A program made the translations under genes and the position numbers. Below the pieces are notes generated by a model. The model was given only the letters and a program-made list of their open reading frames with translations, had not been told where the DNA came from and searched no databases. Below, piece by piece: positions 16,501-26,808 of a stretch of 64,000 bases of DNA (the first letter of the stretch is position 1; the number at the start of each line of letters is the position of its first letter). Origin of the DNA: UBA6382 sp963600315 (lineage in GTDB: Bacteria > Bacteroidota > Bacteroidia > Bacteroidales > Bacteroidaceae); assembly GCA_963600315.1 (NCBI GenBank), contig CAVCAW010000029.1, forward strand, positions 10,930 through 74,929, written 5' to 3'.

Positions 16501-19500
16501 GACATCGGTTCGCTTGAAAACCACGAAGCACTCGATAGCGATGCTGCGGACAAATCATATTCAGACGGTCAGAAAGCCTACGGAACGGTGATGTACGTGC
16601 GCGACTACAACACATACAACGCCGACGGAACAGTGGCAACTACTGACAACAGCACCACCCATGCTGACGGAACCCAGCGCGACGGAGCATCGTGGGAGAA
16701 TGCCATCAATGGTAATGCGGCATATAGCTTTACTTATACATACTCGAAGACTACCGCTCCGGTCACTATCACGCCCCACACTCCCACAGTGAGCACAAGC
16801 ATCACAGCAGAAGACGCTACGGTCTACAAGATAGGTATGTTGTCTAACAATTCCGCAGGCAACACCGTCTACTACGCTACTCAAAACGGCAATTACCTTA
16901 AGAGCATCTCAGACGCTATCACAGGTGACGACTTCATCCTGCTCTCTGCAAGCGGAGGCTATTATTACATCTACAACAAAACAGCGAAGAAGTATGTCAC
17001 TTACACTGAAGTCCTGAGAGGCGAGAACAAAGTTGTATTGTCTGACGCCAACACTTCAAACGCTACTTGGCGCCTATACCCTGTCAATACTTCCGACAAT
17101 TACCATACATACTGCATTCAGCCAAGCTCGACGGACAACAGCGAAAGTTCCTTGGCTTGGAATTATTACGGAGGAACAGGAAACAACATTGGATTTTATA
17201 ATGGTACAGATAATAATGGCAAATGGCAGTTCATCACTGCGACAGCAGGAAGCCCCACAACCACCACAACCCAAGAAACAAAAAACATCAACGGTCTGCA
17301 GTATGCGGTGAGCACCGTTGAGAGCGAGATGGCAAAGAACTACACTCAACGCATCACGCATGAGTTAGAAAAATCCGTTAGCGGAACCTATACCACAACA
17401 CATACCTATCAGGATTTGCCCGCAGACTACACGCAGCGCGAAGTGTGGGTAGGCGCCGGCATCTACACCAACACGAGCGGCTATGAGGTGCGCAACCACG
17501 TAAAGGTCTACGGAGCCTTCCCCAAGACTGGCACCCCAGGCAAGAACGAACGCCACCCACAGCTCACCACGGATATCGCCCTGTCTACAGCAAATCAAGG
17601 ACTGACGGTGTCTGACTATGAGACCATACTCCAGACAAATTCAACCAAAGGGGCTACTACTTATAATCTGAGTGTGCTCAGCCAACCGTTAGAGTGTCGC
17701 GTCACTACCGACCATAACACCAACGTACCTGCCGACCGCGTCATTTATGAAGGGGCAGAATGGGATGGCTTCACCATCCGTTATGGTTACAAGACTGGTA
17801 TATCATCAAGCGGAAGTGGCGGTGGTCGCGATGGAGGAGCTGGTTTGAGGCTCTATGAGAATGTGACCGTGTCCAACTGTGTCATCCGTGACAACGTGTT
17901 GAAGGATGGTGTCAAGGGACGTGGTGCAGGAGTCTATGTAGATGGTTCCACTATCATCAACTGCTACATCATGGACAACGCAGGTTCTGGAAGTGAAATT
18001 TACGGAGGCGGAATGTACATGATAAAGGGTACCATCTACAACTCCGTGATTGTAGGAAACTCTCTCTCTGGTTCTACTATCCACGGTGCGGGTGCTTTCT
18101 TCGAGTCTGCCGACTTCTTCAACAACACAATGGTAAACAATACAGGTTGTGGTTCCATTGAGGTGTGGACTGCTTCTGCAGCCGAAGCCCACCTTACCCT
18201 TTACAACTCCATCATCATAGCTGGCGACAACAAGCTCGTTGACCGAAGCAACTCTACTAAGATTACATTCAAGAACTGTTTCCTTCAGAGTACCAATACA
18301 GCAAACGATGCAAAAAACAATACCGATTACTTAGTGGACGAAACAAACAAATGGTATTGTGGTGGTACTGCTTTTTCCGCTGCTACCTGCAACCCGTTCG
18401 CCAAGACATATACCGACGCCGTTAAGGACTATGACTTCCGCATTGAACAGAAAGACAACTACAATGCAGTGAACGCCGGTACAGAGTTCATTGACCTTGA
18501 TAATGACGGCAGCAGCGATATCACAATCCCGAGCTTCGACATGGACTACACCGACCGCGTGCAGGACTGCGAGATAGACATGGGTGCCTATGAGTACAAC
18601 GGAGCCTACAGTATCCAGCCCGACCTTTCGAGCGTGGACGGTCAGGCTATCTTCTACGTAACGCCAGATGGTCGCGGCAATGCCTCTGCCACCAACCCCG
18701 ACAACGCTGCCTGCGCCAGCAAGTTGCAGAAAGTGCTTGACGCTGCCGGGCGCTACAAGTTCACTACACCTAACAAACGTGTCATCGTCAAGGTGGCTAA
18801 TAGCAAGACTCTCGCCGACGACGGCGACGAGACCACCTACTTCAAGTACTACGCCTGCCGCACCACCGATGTCAACAACGACGACGTGCGCATCTGGTCA
18901 ATCATCGTGCCACGCGGCGTAGAGGTATGGGGCGGCTACACCGACGAGTGGACTTCGTCAAGCGAAAATGGTTTCTACTCTAAGGACAGCAACGACACCG
19001 TCACCGACAAACGCGACATCACGGGCAACCCCACCTATTTCCACTCCTACTACTACAACTCGAGCGAGAAAACCAATGCCAACACCTACCACGTGGTGAC
19101 CTTCACCGACAAGGTGTTTGACGGCGATGGTAATGCCTACTCCACTGCCGACTATGACGCCAGCACCAATACGCTGAGCCACAATAGCACCTATGCTGAG
19201 GGCGGCACATACCTTGAGGTCAACAGCAAGACCAACGACCGTGCTGTCATCGACGGCATCTTCATCACCGGTGGCCAGGCAGATGCAAACACTGCCAGCT
19301 CGGAGGTCAACATCAACCAATATGGCGGTGCAGCCATCGTGACCGACTATGCCCACGTGCGCAACTGCATCGTCCGCAACAACGAAGCGACCTACGGCGG
19401 CGCACTCGCACTGACCCACGGCGCACTAGTGTCGGGCTGCCTCATCGACCAGAACACTGCCGACTACGGCGGCGCTATCTACGTGTTTGAGAACGGCACC

Positions 19501-22500
19501 ATTCTCTCCGACGGTACCACCATCAACTCGAAGGCGGGCACCGGCGAGGCTATGGACAAAAACATGGCACACGTCTACACCTCTACCATCGTTAACAACC
19601 TCGCCAACGAGCAAGGCGGCGGTATCTTCTTCGGACAAGACGACGATAACATCAACGTGCGCGTCAACTCGTCGGTAATATGGCAGAACAACAGTACCAA
19701 TATGGCTAACGTGTCGGGACTCTACAACCCAACGCGAACCAACGAGACCATCAGTACACTGGAATTCTTCCCGTTCTCCTACTGCGGGGTGCAGAACCTG
19801 CGCATGTCGGGTGCCAACAACCTCTCGCTGGGCAACCTCAACAAGTCGGGAGCACGCTTTGCCGGCAGCAAAAACGCAGCCGGCAACAACTCCACGCTGG
19901 CTGTAGAGACGGCAGACGAGGACTTCACCAGGTTCTCCGACTTCGGCTACTATGCTCTGACCGACTACTCCATACTCGTAAGGACGGGTATGCCATCAAC
20001 CGAATACACCAACTTGGTAAACAACTTGGGACTGTCGCAGTCAGACTTCACCGCAGTAGACCGACTAGTGTCGACCAACAAAAACCGCTCCTACATAGAG
20101 ATGGGAGCACGCGCTCTGGACAAAATCATCAGCAACGGACAGCTCATGCTGCGCCTCTTCGTAGCCCAGCCTACCGACATCAACATAGACGCTGCCGAGA
20201 CAATGATGAACATGAAAACCACTGCCACCGCCGGCAGTCTGGAAGAATACTACAGCCAAGAAGGCTCGTCATTTGCCTACCCGATGCAGAGCCTGCAGGA
20301 CGCCCTCGACTATATCATAGAAAAGCGTTCGGAATTCAACGACACCAAGACAGGACTCTTGGAGGAAGGTGCCAACAACCTACCCTTCGAGATATGCATG
20401 GGTCGCGGCACCTTCTACCCCACCCGCAATACCTATGGTATATACGGCAATTCGCCTGCCAACACCTTCGCCATTCCTGAGGGCGTGAGCATCTACGGCG
20501 GCTTCGCCGTGGGCAATCCAAACAAAGACTACTCCTTCTTCGGTCGCTACAACAAGAAGGGGTCTGACATATCGAGCATCACCGACAACACCAAGCCAGG
20601 CACCATAGCGGGCAATGTGGTGACAGTGATAGAGAACGATGCCGACACAACGGTCACCCTCATGAAAAACTACGAGATTGAGCAAATGCCAATCGACAAG
20701 ATGCTATCGAGCCGCCGCTCCAACGACAACAATGGCAACAACATCATTGAGCCGTGGGAATTCCAGCACCAGACTGTTCTCTCGGGCGATGCCGAGGGTC
20801 AGACATACTCAGGTGTATACCACGTAGTAACTGTTGTGGCAGACCAAAACGTGGTGGGCATGCTGCCTAAGCAGCTCAACTCCCACGAGAAGGCAAACAC
20901 CACTTACCACACCATGTCGTATGACGACTATATCAAGAAGTTCGGCATTGGCTCTTTCGACTATGAGGAAGGTCAGTACGTCCTCCTTGACGGTCTCCAG
21001 ATTACTGGTGGTACAGCCTGCAACTTCATAGAAGGTTCTACTGGTTTTAACAGCAAGTATGACTTCTACTGCGGAGGCGGACTGCTCGTCGACGGCAACC
21101 GCTACTGCAACGACTTCAACAACTGGGACGGCACAACGTACGACGGCACCAACTCCAAGGGCGAGACGTGGGGCAACGTCGTTGACAAGCACAATGCCCA
21201 GATAGGCACAGCGGGCTACCGCGACATTCCATTGAACATCGTCAACTGCAAATTCTCCGACAATGAGGGAGGTCTGGGCGCTGCCATCTACTCCAACGGC
21301 ACGATGGACATCTATAAGTCATCGTTTGAACACAACAAAGCCCATAGCGGCGAAGAGACACTGAAAGATGCCAACAACATCGACAGACAGGTACAGTATC
21401 CTGGCAATGGCGGTGCCATCGTCTGCACCCACCAGTTGGGAGCCTACAACACCATCTTCGCCAACAACGAGGCTTACAGCGACAACACCAGTCTCGAACC
21501 TCATCTCTTTGAGAACATCGACAACGAAGGCAAGAACAAGATGCACTCCGGCAGCGGTGGTGCCATCTATATGGGTCCGTTTGGATTCTTCCACCTCGTC
21601 AACTGCAACATAGTGCGCAACCAAGCCAACATGTACCCCGCCGTCTTCACCCTCAACCCCAACCCCGACCTCACTAACGGTCGCCACGGCGGAGTGGGCC
21701 TGAGCAACACGCTGCGCCCGTCATCCGTTTACTACAACCAGTTCCTCAACACCGTGATTTGGGGCAACGACATCAGCAAGGCCAGTGCCAAAGCCAACGA
21801 TGGCAATGAGCTCTTCAAGTTCAATGCCCGCATGATATGCAACTACTGGCTAGGCAGCCACGCTCCCGAAGACTCTCGCTATACCTCGCCGTCGTTCACC
21901 GATGCCGACAACATGCCTACCAACCAGGCTGACCTCGACGCTGACAACGACAAGGAGCAGAGCAAGTATGGCGAAGTGGCATGGTTCAGTGCCTATGAAG
22001 AAGGTCGCGGCATCACTCCGCTTAACGATGCCGACCTGCGCAACAACCAATACTCGCCCTTCACCTATGCACGCGACCTCGTCCACACTGCCGGACAGTC
22101 GCAGACACCAGCCATCGACACCTACCAGAACTGCAACATTCTGCTGTCGGCAACTAACTTCGACCTCGAAGGACCTAACTTCGTCAACCCAGCAGCTGAC
22201 CCAGGCTACGACGGCTATGACGAGTCGTCAGACTGGAGCCCCGCCCGCCTCTCCAACCTCACCGACAACGGTAGCGGACAGGTAGCTCAGACCGTAGAAC
22301 TCGTCAACGAGGAGTATATCGCCAAGTTCGACACCTATAGCGACTATGCCTCGCTGCCCAACCGCTCCGTATACTACGGTGGCGGTAACCCCTATGGCTA
22401 CACCTCAGAGAAGCCCGGTGACCTCAAGATTGAGGGAGCCTACACCGTCACCCGCATGCTCTACGGCTACGAAAACAACAAAACTTATATGCCGGCAGGC

Positions 22501-25500
22501 AACATGGACTATATGACCTCTGCCGCCACCGGTCAGAAGCTCTACCGCATCTCCAAAGACCCCAACCCGACACACGACCAGACCTATATCGACATAGGAG
22601 TGTATGAATATGCCCACACCGAGCTGCAATACACCACCAACGGCGACGAGGTCGACATCCTCTGGGTATCGCCCACCGAGAAGCCCGACAACGGACTGCC
22701 CGACGGCAGCGCATGGAGCCAGCCTACGTCAGACCTCCAGCGAGCCATCGAGACGCTGCTCGCCAGCCGCAACGGCCACCGCAAGGAGATACGCCTCATG
22801 AACGGAACCTTCACACCTATCTATAACATCGAAGACCACCTGGCGTTCTATATCGACACCAAGACCCTCAACAAGTCGGTCACCATGACCGTCAAGAGCC
22901 GCGACGACAAAGGCAACGTCACAGCGTGGAACACTGGCTACGGAGTGAAGTCGCTCACCATCAAGGGCGGCTACAGCGAACAGATAGAAAACGTCTACGA
23001 CCCCGAATCCTACCCCGCTATCATTCGCCAGCAATCGCGCACCAACGCCAGCTCCGACCGATGGGATCACCTCTTCTACATAGCCGACGCCACACAGCGC
23101 TACGGATACTACAACAACGGCGCCGAAGCCTATACCGATGCCAACGGCTATGGTAGCTATCAGGAGAAAGACGGTAGCTATGACCACACCGTCAACACCA
23201 TACCTATTCACCTCGACGGCGTGACCATCGTCAATAATCAGGCGCGCTCAGGACAGAACGGAGCGGCCATCTACTACGAAGACCGCACTGAGACCGAGGA
23301 GGTGACACCTACCACCGCCAACATGTCGGTCAACACCTACTTTACCGATGCCGACAAGACCATCGCCTCGACCAACAACGAACCTACTAACTACTACAAC
23401 CGCACCGTCGACAAATACTACACCGACGCTACCTACAGCACCGAGTCAGCGACACCGACAGCATACGCTACCTATAAGTATGGGGAGACGAGTGCCAACA
23501 AGATTATCATCAGCAAGAGCAAGGTGATGAACAGTGGCTCCTACGAGAGCAACGACAACACCACCAGCGCCGTCTACATAGGCAAGAACGGTGGCAACGC
23601 ACTGCTCTACAACGACGTGATGCACAGCAACCTGGGCAACCCGCTCGTGTCGGCAGTGCCCACCATCATCGTCAACAACACCTATGCGCTCAACAACGGT
23701 CGCGTGGACCTCAACGGCGACAACACCGTGACATCATACCTCGACATCAACCAAGGTAGCGACGGAAGCGACTACGACGCCGAGGGCGGCGAGATGCTCT
23801 CGCCAAGCTACAGGGCTGCGGGCACCAAGTCTGCCACCATCACGGGGTCGGCAATCTACAACTCCGTCTTCTGGCGCAACAACTACAACGGCACGCAGTT
23901 CACGCTGCCGGGCTATGTCAGCCCCGACAAGTCGGGCGACATCTTCTCGCACAATGCCGTCACGGGCATCCCCACTGCTCTGTACAACACCAGCGCCACC
24001 AACTACAACGTGGGACTATCCGACACCAACAGCGACATCATCTACGGCCCTAACTTCACAGACCCCAAGGTCGATGCCACCACTACAGCACTTGTCGAGG
24101 CACGCGACTTCACTATCCAGCCGTCGCAGCGACTGCTCAACACCGGATCCGACGACCTCTACAACGACAAAGTGGGAGACAGCGAGCAGAACATCATCGA
24201 CCTGGCATGGAACACCACCACACGCATTGATGCCAGCGGACAAACCCGCTTCCGCTTCACCATAGACCGCGGAGCCTATGAGTATCAGAACAACCTCAAC
24301 CGCATCATCTATGTCAACCCCAACGACATGGTTACGGGTCTGGGCAACTCATGGTCTTCGCCTATAGGCTATGGTCAGCTGCAGACAGCCATCGACCTGG
24401 CTGCCGTATATCATGCCACATGGCCTACTGAAGAGGCCTACGTCTTGGTTAAGGGCTCCAACACCACCAACAGCGACCTCCACACAGGCGAGACCATCAC
24501 CATGCGCGACGGCGTAAGTATCTATGGCAGCATTCTTCCTTCAATGTCCAAGGATTGCTCGTATAGGTTAGACGAATCAACCGGTGAATATCTCTATCCC
24601 AACGACGTTGTCAACAGCTATATCAATCTGATTCGGGCAGAACGTAACGGAATAGCCGCTCTCAATGCCAACAAGACCAGAGTGAGCGGCATTAAGCTGG
24701 AAGCAGGCGCTTCCTTAGACACTGACACTACCGGTTACATAGCGTCGCTCGTAGATGGATTCGACGTAACAGCCACAACCGACGACAATACTACTGGCAC
24801 AGTCACTGCCCCCGTCATCGACGTGCAGCCAAAGACCGGCACAGCTGTGCTACGTAACATCATCGTACACGACAACGACCTCTCGGCCACCGAGGGTGTC
24901 AACCTCGCCAATGTGGACAATGCCCTCATCTACGAGGCACTGTTCCGCGACAACAAGGTTGCCACAACCGGCTACAATCTTGCTCTCGGCTCGACCGGCT
25001 ATGGCGTAAACCTCACCGTGGAGGGCAAGACCCGTGGTGCTGACGGAACCGTCACCTACAATGGCAAGGGCGATGCTGACCACCTCTACTATTCCATCGT
25101 GAACTATGCCGGACAACCTGCCACGGAGAACACACTCTCGGGACATAACTACAAGTTGGCAAACCACGACCTTAACTATCAACTTACGGAGAATTCAACT
25201 CACATCGATGAGTTTGACAAGAAGAACCCGCTGACGGGTGTGGCAAAAAACTTGGCAAATTATATCCATTACAGTTCATACACAGACGAGGATTGGAATA
25301 CCATACTCCTCGACCGCGACCTCCTCGGCACCCACCGCTTGCTGAACAACGTGACCAGCGAAAATAAGATTGACCGTGGTGCGTTCGAGACTTGGCGAGT
25401 AGAGAATGATTTCACGTGCACAAGCACATACACCTGCTACGTCTCAGAGTATTCTCTTCAGCAAGATGTTTTTTCCGGTGAATGGACATGGTGGGCAGAC

Positions 25501-26796
25501 CAAGTACCCATTAAGATCAACAATCCGAAGTTCCCACAACCAGGCTCGGTTGTCTACATCATGCAGGGCAAGCGTCTCGAGATGCCGATTCCGTCAAGTT
25601 CAGTCAGCTACCCCACACCTTTCACCCCGGGCTATCTGCTCCTGCAAGACGGTGCATCGCTCTATAGCAACGGCAATCAGGTGAGTGTAGCTTACGTGGG
25701 TGTGGAGCGCAGCGTGCGCACTGACGGCTCCTTAGTCAGTCTGCCCTACCCGATGCAGTATCTCGGCACTGACGCCGCCACCAACGGCGTGGGCACTCCG
25801 TCATATTCTTCTGACGGCGTGCTGGTCCTCACAAGAAACACCAACCTCGCGTCCTACAACTATAATGGAGTAGGTCGCTCGGCATGGAACTCCGCATTCA
25901 GCGTCAGCAACTCACCCTACTGGACTGCCCAAGCTTCAGACGAGACTACACCAGCCAACCAGGGTGTACTGGTGGTAGGTGCTGTCCTCAGCGATGCGAC
26001 CACCCAGGGAACGACAGTCCGCTTCACTGCCCAAGGTGATCCCGACGACATGACCGACTATCTCTACACAGAAGCCTCAGGCGAGACTTACAAGACCGTC
26101 ACTCTGACACAGTACGACGACCGCACGTCTACCGACGGTGCAGCCGACTTCACCGAGAAGGAAGACATGGGTTGGAACTGCATCGGTCTGCCCTATCTGG
26201 TTAGCGACTACAACACAGCAGCCACGGAGACCCTGACCGGCGACAGCCACTACAACATGGATATTCCTCACACCCTGTGGCTCTGGTATGACGGCAAGAC
26301 TCGTCCCGACGGCACCACCCTCGATGGCGACGGCGGCTTCTACAGCGTTAGCTCATGGGACAACAGCGACTGGCACCTCGCCTCGGGCGAAAAGGCACGC
26401 ATCTGGGTCGGCGAAGGCATCTTCACGCAGACAGCAGCCGTGGCAGACACCGAGGAACTCACCTTCTACCGCCCGAAATACACCGCCAGCTCTAACCCGT
26501 CACCGCAGTATGAAGGCAACGGCGACCTCACTGAAGCCACCGTCCTCAACGCACGCCACTATGCTGGCACTGCCGACGACAACGACATGCGTCAGGACTT
26601 CACCATACGCACCGACGGACGCACACTCCACATCGACGGACTCTCGGGTGGCGAAACCATCACTCTCTACGATGCGGCAGGCCGCATCTACAGCAGAGCC
26701 ACTGCCTCGGCAGGTCGCTTCACCACCGCTGTCCACGCCCCTGGAGTCTATATCATCAGAGTGGGCAACAGCTCCAAGAAAGTCACAATAAAATAA
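13567..26796 (+). CDS. Giant (4409-residue) secreted right-handed beta-helix protein with T9SS-type sorting tail
   Basis: Signal peptide (HRKTFCLLILMALLCHIGAAA), then about seven modules. Each opens with a [YW]V-type strand, a DG.SW.xA..xLQ.AI segment and a [VI]xxG[TI][YF].P...G[VI].[VI]YGG[FY] segment, followed by long parallel beta-helix coils (repeated xxNCxIxxN..GxGGGxY patterns). Module starts lie near residues 25, 570, 1003, 1693, 2192, 3028 and 3578. An inserted, more AT-rich stretch (about residues 1078-1240) looks like a beta-trefoil domain. From about 3947 a distinct beta domain leads to the C-terminus ITLYDAAGRIYSRA ... PGVYIIRVGNSSKKVTIK, a type A T9SS sorting domain. Expected to be surface-attached or released and adhesin-like; no catalytic motif was seen. 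It is 72 bp from the accessory pilin and 12 bp from the next gene, so it belongs to the operon. Confidence 0.88.
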   Translation: MHRKTFCLLILMALLCHIGAAADEIRYVAKYGSYANDGKTWKTAKNNIQDAINDLVDNGLTGEVWVAAGTYTPTESTESTGGSTLYMSFKIPAGISVYGGFKGGENGEKTKDEREVLTPKSTGKFYKNYTILSGDLSSAAKFEWNYTKDQWNTSFYGNCYHVVTFATNGFDATTGRANPNGGGYRSALLEGCIIEHGNATNTEITGRPHNAYGGGVYMVDGAHLKQCVVRECVASRDGGGIYMDGGGYIERCFVTDCQALGIGTNYGYGGGVCMDGPDSYKNVPMIQRQSGISGCVGRMGGGLAIKANDTNGNNKYKIACTAMIIANNTATTEAGGVYMLKGGAITQTTIVNNKCNGAGVSINGMATGRSAGVYCRDNGILANSVLWGGKCDANNDIQYATSHSGNSQDLRPYVMYTALTKSDYTDWSGVIKNHAFKVSDYNTRKDAEQAGAVISSSESFPMFYHPTPKAGYIHENQQHQFFMNLIDGMTATDENGNAITDREAYDFQPTSRSGIAHKGVAVIDIDRDRQTPAMEVDWDIVGTQFNSRPTLGGYTTSSIAIRPEVDDANKKVNFYIDPNDKSGTEYDDIGSSWDQPVRFLNDALSFIRDDQALDTPVYCKSGYAINVYVKEGTVDNTNSRTTTRVRKTGFVMPSNTTLLGGYPSGNTGTDLTGRNNNAHPTTITGNVQDDYDLNVIHLLRFNEGTENTTIDGVYIRYANARSQIGRDDSGYTKGGAIAIYNSKNIKISNCLMVGNTASAGSAAFIYKSTGIQFENCIIRNNESREVDADGNFTSNTGNVVVGQESEVSFNHCDFIRNVGFAIDSYGKTKVTNSVFYGNMNQPVEDTRNNESRALYAVRLLDNGTYSGDHNLYDKKSATADFMTKLSADEQKTNEAILTYEYSETSNTYPRFLNPTKNAGVNTNGDATYYGRTVSYMPHNNNPMVNRASKIDDEGNANDDHSKWGNDMIGISRDFGGLPDIGSLENHEALDSDAADKSYSDGQKAYGTVMYVRDYNTYNADGTVATTDNSTTHADGTQRDGASWENAINGNAAYSFTYTYSKTTAPVTITPHTPTVSTSITAEDATVYKIGMLSNNSAGNTVYYATQNGNYLKSISDAITGDDFILLSASGGYYYIYNKTAKKYVTYTEVLRGENKVVLSDANTSNATWRLYPVNTSDNYHTYCIQPSSTDNSESSLAWNYYGGTGNNIGFYNGTDNNGKWQFITATAGSPTTTTTQETKNINGLQYAVSTVESEMAKNYTQRITHELEKSVSGTYTTTHTYQDLPADYTQREVWVGAGIYTNTSGYEVRNHVKVYGAFPKTGTPGKNERHPQLTTDIALSTANQGLTVSDYETILQTNSTKGATTYNLSVLSQPLECRVTTDHNTNVPADRVIYEGAEWDGFTIRYGYKTGISSSGSGGGRDGGAGLRLYENVTVSNCVIRDNVLKDGVKGRGAGVYVDGSTIINCYIMDNAGSGSEIYGGGMYMIKGTIYNSVIVGNSLSGSTIHGAGAFFESADFFNNTMVNNTGCGSIEVWTASAAEAHLTLYNSIIIAGDNKLVDRSNSTKITFKNCFLQSTNTANDAKNNTDYLVDETNKWYCGGTAFSAATCNPFAKTYTDAVKDYDFRIEQKDNYNAVNAGTEFIDLDNDGSSDITIPSFDMDYTDRVQDCEIDMGAYEYNGAYSIQPDLSSVDGQAIFYVTPDGRGNASATNPDNAACASKLQKVLDAAGRYKFTTPNKRVIVKVANSKTLADDGDETTYFKYYACRTTDVNNDDVRIWSIIVPRGVEVWGGYTDEWTSSSENGFYSKDSNDTVTDKRDITGNPTYFHSYYYNSSEKTNANTYHVVTFTDKVFDGDGNAYSTADYDASTNTLSHNSTYAEGGTYLEVNSKTNDRAVIDGIFITGGQADANTASSEVNINQYGGAAIVTDYAHVRNCIVRNNEATYGGALALTHGALVSGCLIDQNTADYGGAIYVFENGTILSDGTTINSKAGTGEAMDKNMAHVYTSTIVNNLANEQGGGIFFGQDDDNINVRVNSSVIWQNNSTNMANVSGLYNPTRTNETISTLEFFPFSYCGVQNLRMSGANNLSLGNLNKSGARFAGSKNAAGNNSTLAVETADEDFTRFSDFGYYALTDYSILVRTGMPSTEYTNLVNNLGLSQSDFTAVDRLVSTNKNRSYIEMGARALDKIISNGQLMLRLFVAQPTDINIDAAETMMNMKTTATAGSLEEYYSQEGSSFAYPMQSLQDALDYIIEKRSEFNDTKTGLLEEGANNLPFEICMGRGTFYPTRNTYGIYGNSPANTFAIPEGVSIYGGFAVGNPNKDYSFFGRYNKKGSDISSITDNTKPGTIAGNVVTVIENDADTTVTLMKNYEIEQMPIDKMLSSRRSNDNNGNNIIEPWEFQHQTVLSGDAEGQTYSGVYHVVTVVADQNVVGMLPKQLNSHEKANTTYHTMSYDDYIKKFGIGSFDYEEGQYVLLDGLQITGGTACNFIEGSTGFNSKYDFYCGGGLLVDGNRYCNDFNNWDGTTYDGTNSKGETWGNVVDKHNAQIGTAGYRDIPLNIVNCKFSDNEGGLGAAIYSNGTMDIYKSSFEHNKAHSGEETLKDANNIDRQVQYPGNGGAIVCTHQLGAYNTIFANNEAYSDNTSLEPHLFENIDNEGKNKMHSGSGGAIYMGPFGFFHLVNCNIVRNQANMYPAVFTLNPNPDLTNGRHGGVGLSNTLRPSSVYYNQFLNTVIWGNDISKASAKANDGNELFKFNARMICNYWLGSHAPEDSRYTSPSFTDADNMPTNQADLDADNDKEQSKYGEVAWFSAYEEGRGITPLNDADLRNNQYSPFTYARDLVHTAGQSQTPAIDTYQNCNILLSATNFDLEGPNFVNPAADPGYDGYDESSDWSPARLSNLTDNGSGQVAQTVELVNEEYIAKFDTYSDYASLPNRSVYYGGGNPYGYTSEKPGDLKIEGAYTVTRMLYGYENNKTYMPAGNMDYMTSAATGQKLYRISKDPNPTHDQTYIDIGVYEYAHTELQYTTNGDEVDILWVSPTEKPDNGLPDGSAWSQPTSDLQRAIETLLASRNGHRKEIRLMNGTFTPIYNIEDHLAFYIDTKTLNKSVTMTVKSRDDKGNVTAWNTGYGVKSLTIKGGYSEQIENVYDPESYPAIIRQQSRTNASSDRWDHLFYIADATQRYGYYNNGAEAYTDANGYGSYQEKDGSYDHTVNTIPIHLDGVTIVNNQARSGQNGAAIYYEDRTETEEVTPTTANMSVNTYFTDADKTIASTNNEPTNYYNRTVDKYYTDATYSTESATPTAYATYKYGETSANKIIISKSKVMNSGSYESNDNTTSAVYIGKNGGNALLYNDVMHSNLGNPLVSAVPTIIVNNTYALNNGRVDLNGDNTVTSYLDINQGSDGSDYDAEGGEMLSPSYRAAGTKSATITGSAIYNSVFWRNNYNGTQFTLPGYVSPDKSGDIFSHNAVTGIPTALYNTSATNYNVGLSDTNSDIIYGPNFTDPKVDATTTALVEARDFTIQPSQRLLNTGSDDLYNDKVGDSEQNIIDLAWNTTTRIDASGQTRFRFTIDRGAYEYQNNLNRIIYVNPNDMVTGLGNSWSSPIGYGQLQTAIDLAAVYHATWPTEEAYVLVKGSNTTNSDLHTGETITMRDGVSIYGSILPSMSKDCSYRLDESTGEYLYPNDVVNSYINLIRAERNGIAALNANKTRVSGIKLEAGASLDTDTTGYIASLVDGFDVTATTDDNTTGTVTAPVIDVQPKTGTAVLRNIIVHDNDLSATEGVNLANVDNALIYEALFRDNKVATTGYNLALGSTGYGVNLTVEGKTRGADGTVTYNGKGDADHLYYSIVNYAGQPATENTLSGHNYKLANHDLNYQLTENSTHIDEFDKKNPLTGVAKNLANYIHYSSYTDEDWNTILLDRDLLGTHRLLNNVTSENKIDRGAFETWRVENDFTCTSTYTCYVSEYSLQQDVFSGEWTWWADQVPIKINNPKFPQPGSVVYIMQGKRLEMPIPSSSVSYPTPFTPGYLLLQDGASLYSNGNQVSVAYVGVERSVRTDGSLVSLPYPMQYLGTDAATNGVGTPSYSSDGVLVLTRNTNLASYNYNGVGRSAWNSAFSVSNSPYWTAQASDETTPANQGVLVVGAVLSDATTQGTTVRFTAQGDPDDMTDYLYTEASGETYKTVTLTQYDDRTSTDGAADFTEKEDMGWNCIGLPYLVSDYNTAATETLTGDSHYNMDIPHTLWLWYDGKTRPDGTTLDGDGGFYSVSSWDNSDWHLASGEKARIWVGEGIFTQTAAVADTEELTFYRPKYTASSNPSPQYEGNGDLTEATVLNARHYAGTADDNDMRQDFTIRTDGRTLHIDGLSGGETITLYDAAGRIYSRATASAGRFTTAVHAPGVYIIRVGNSSKKVTIK

Positions 26797-26808
26797 GCAC
26801 GGACTATT

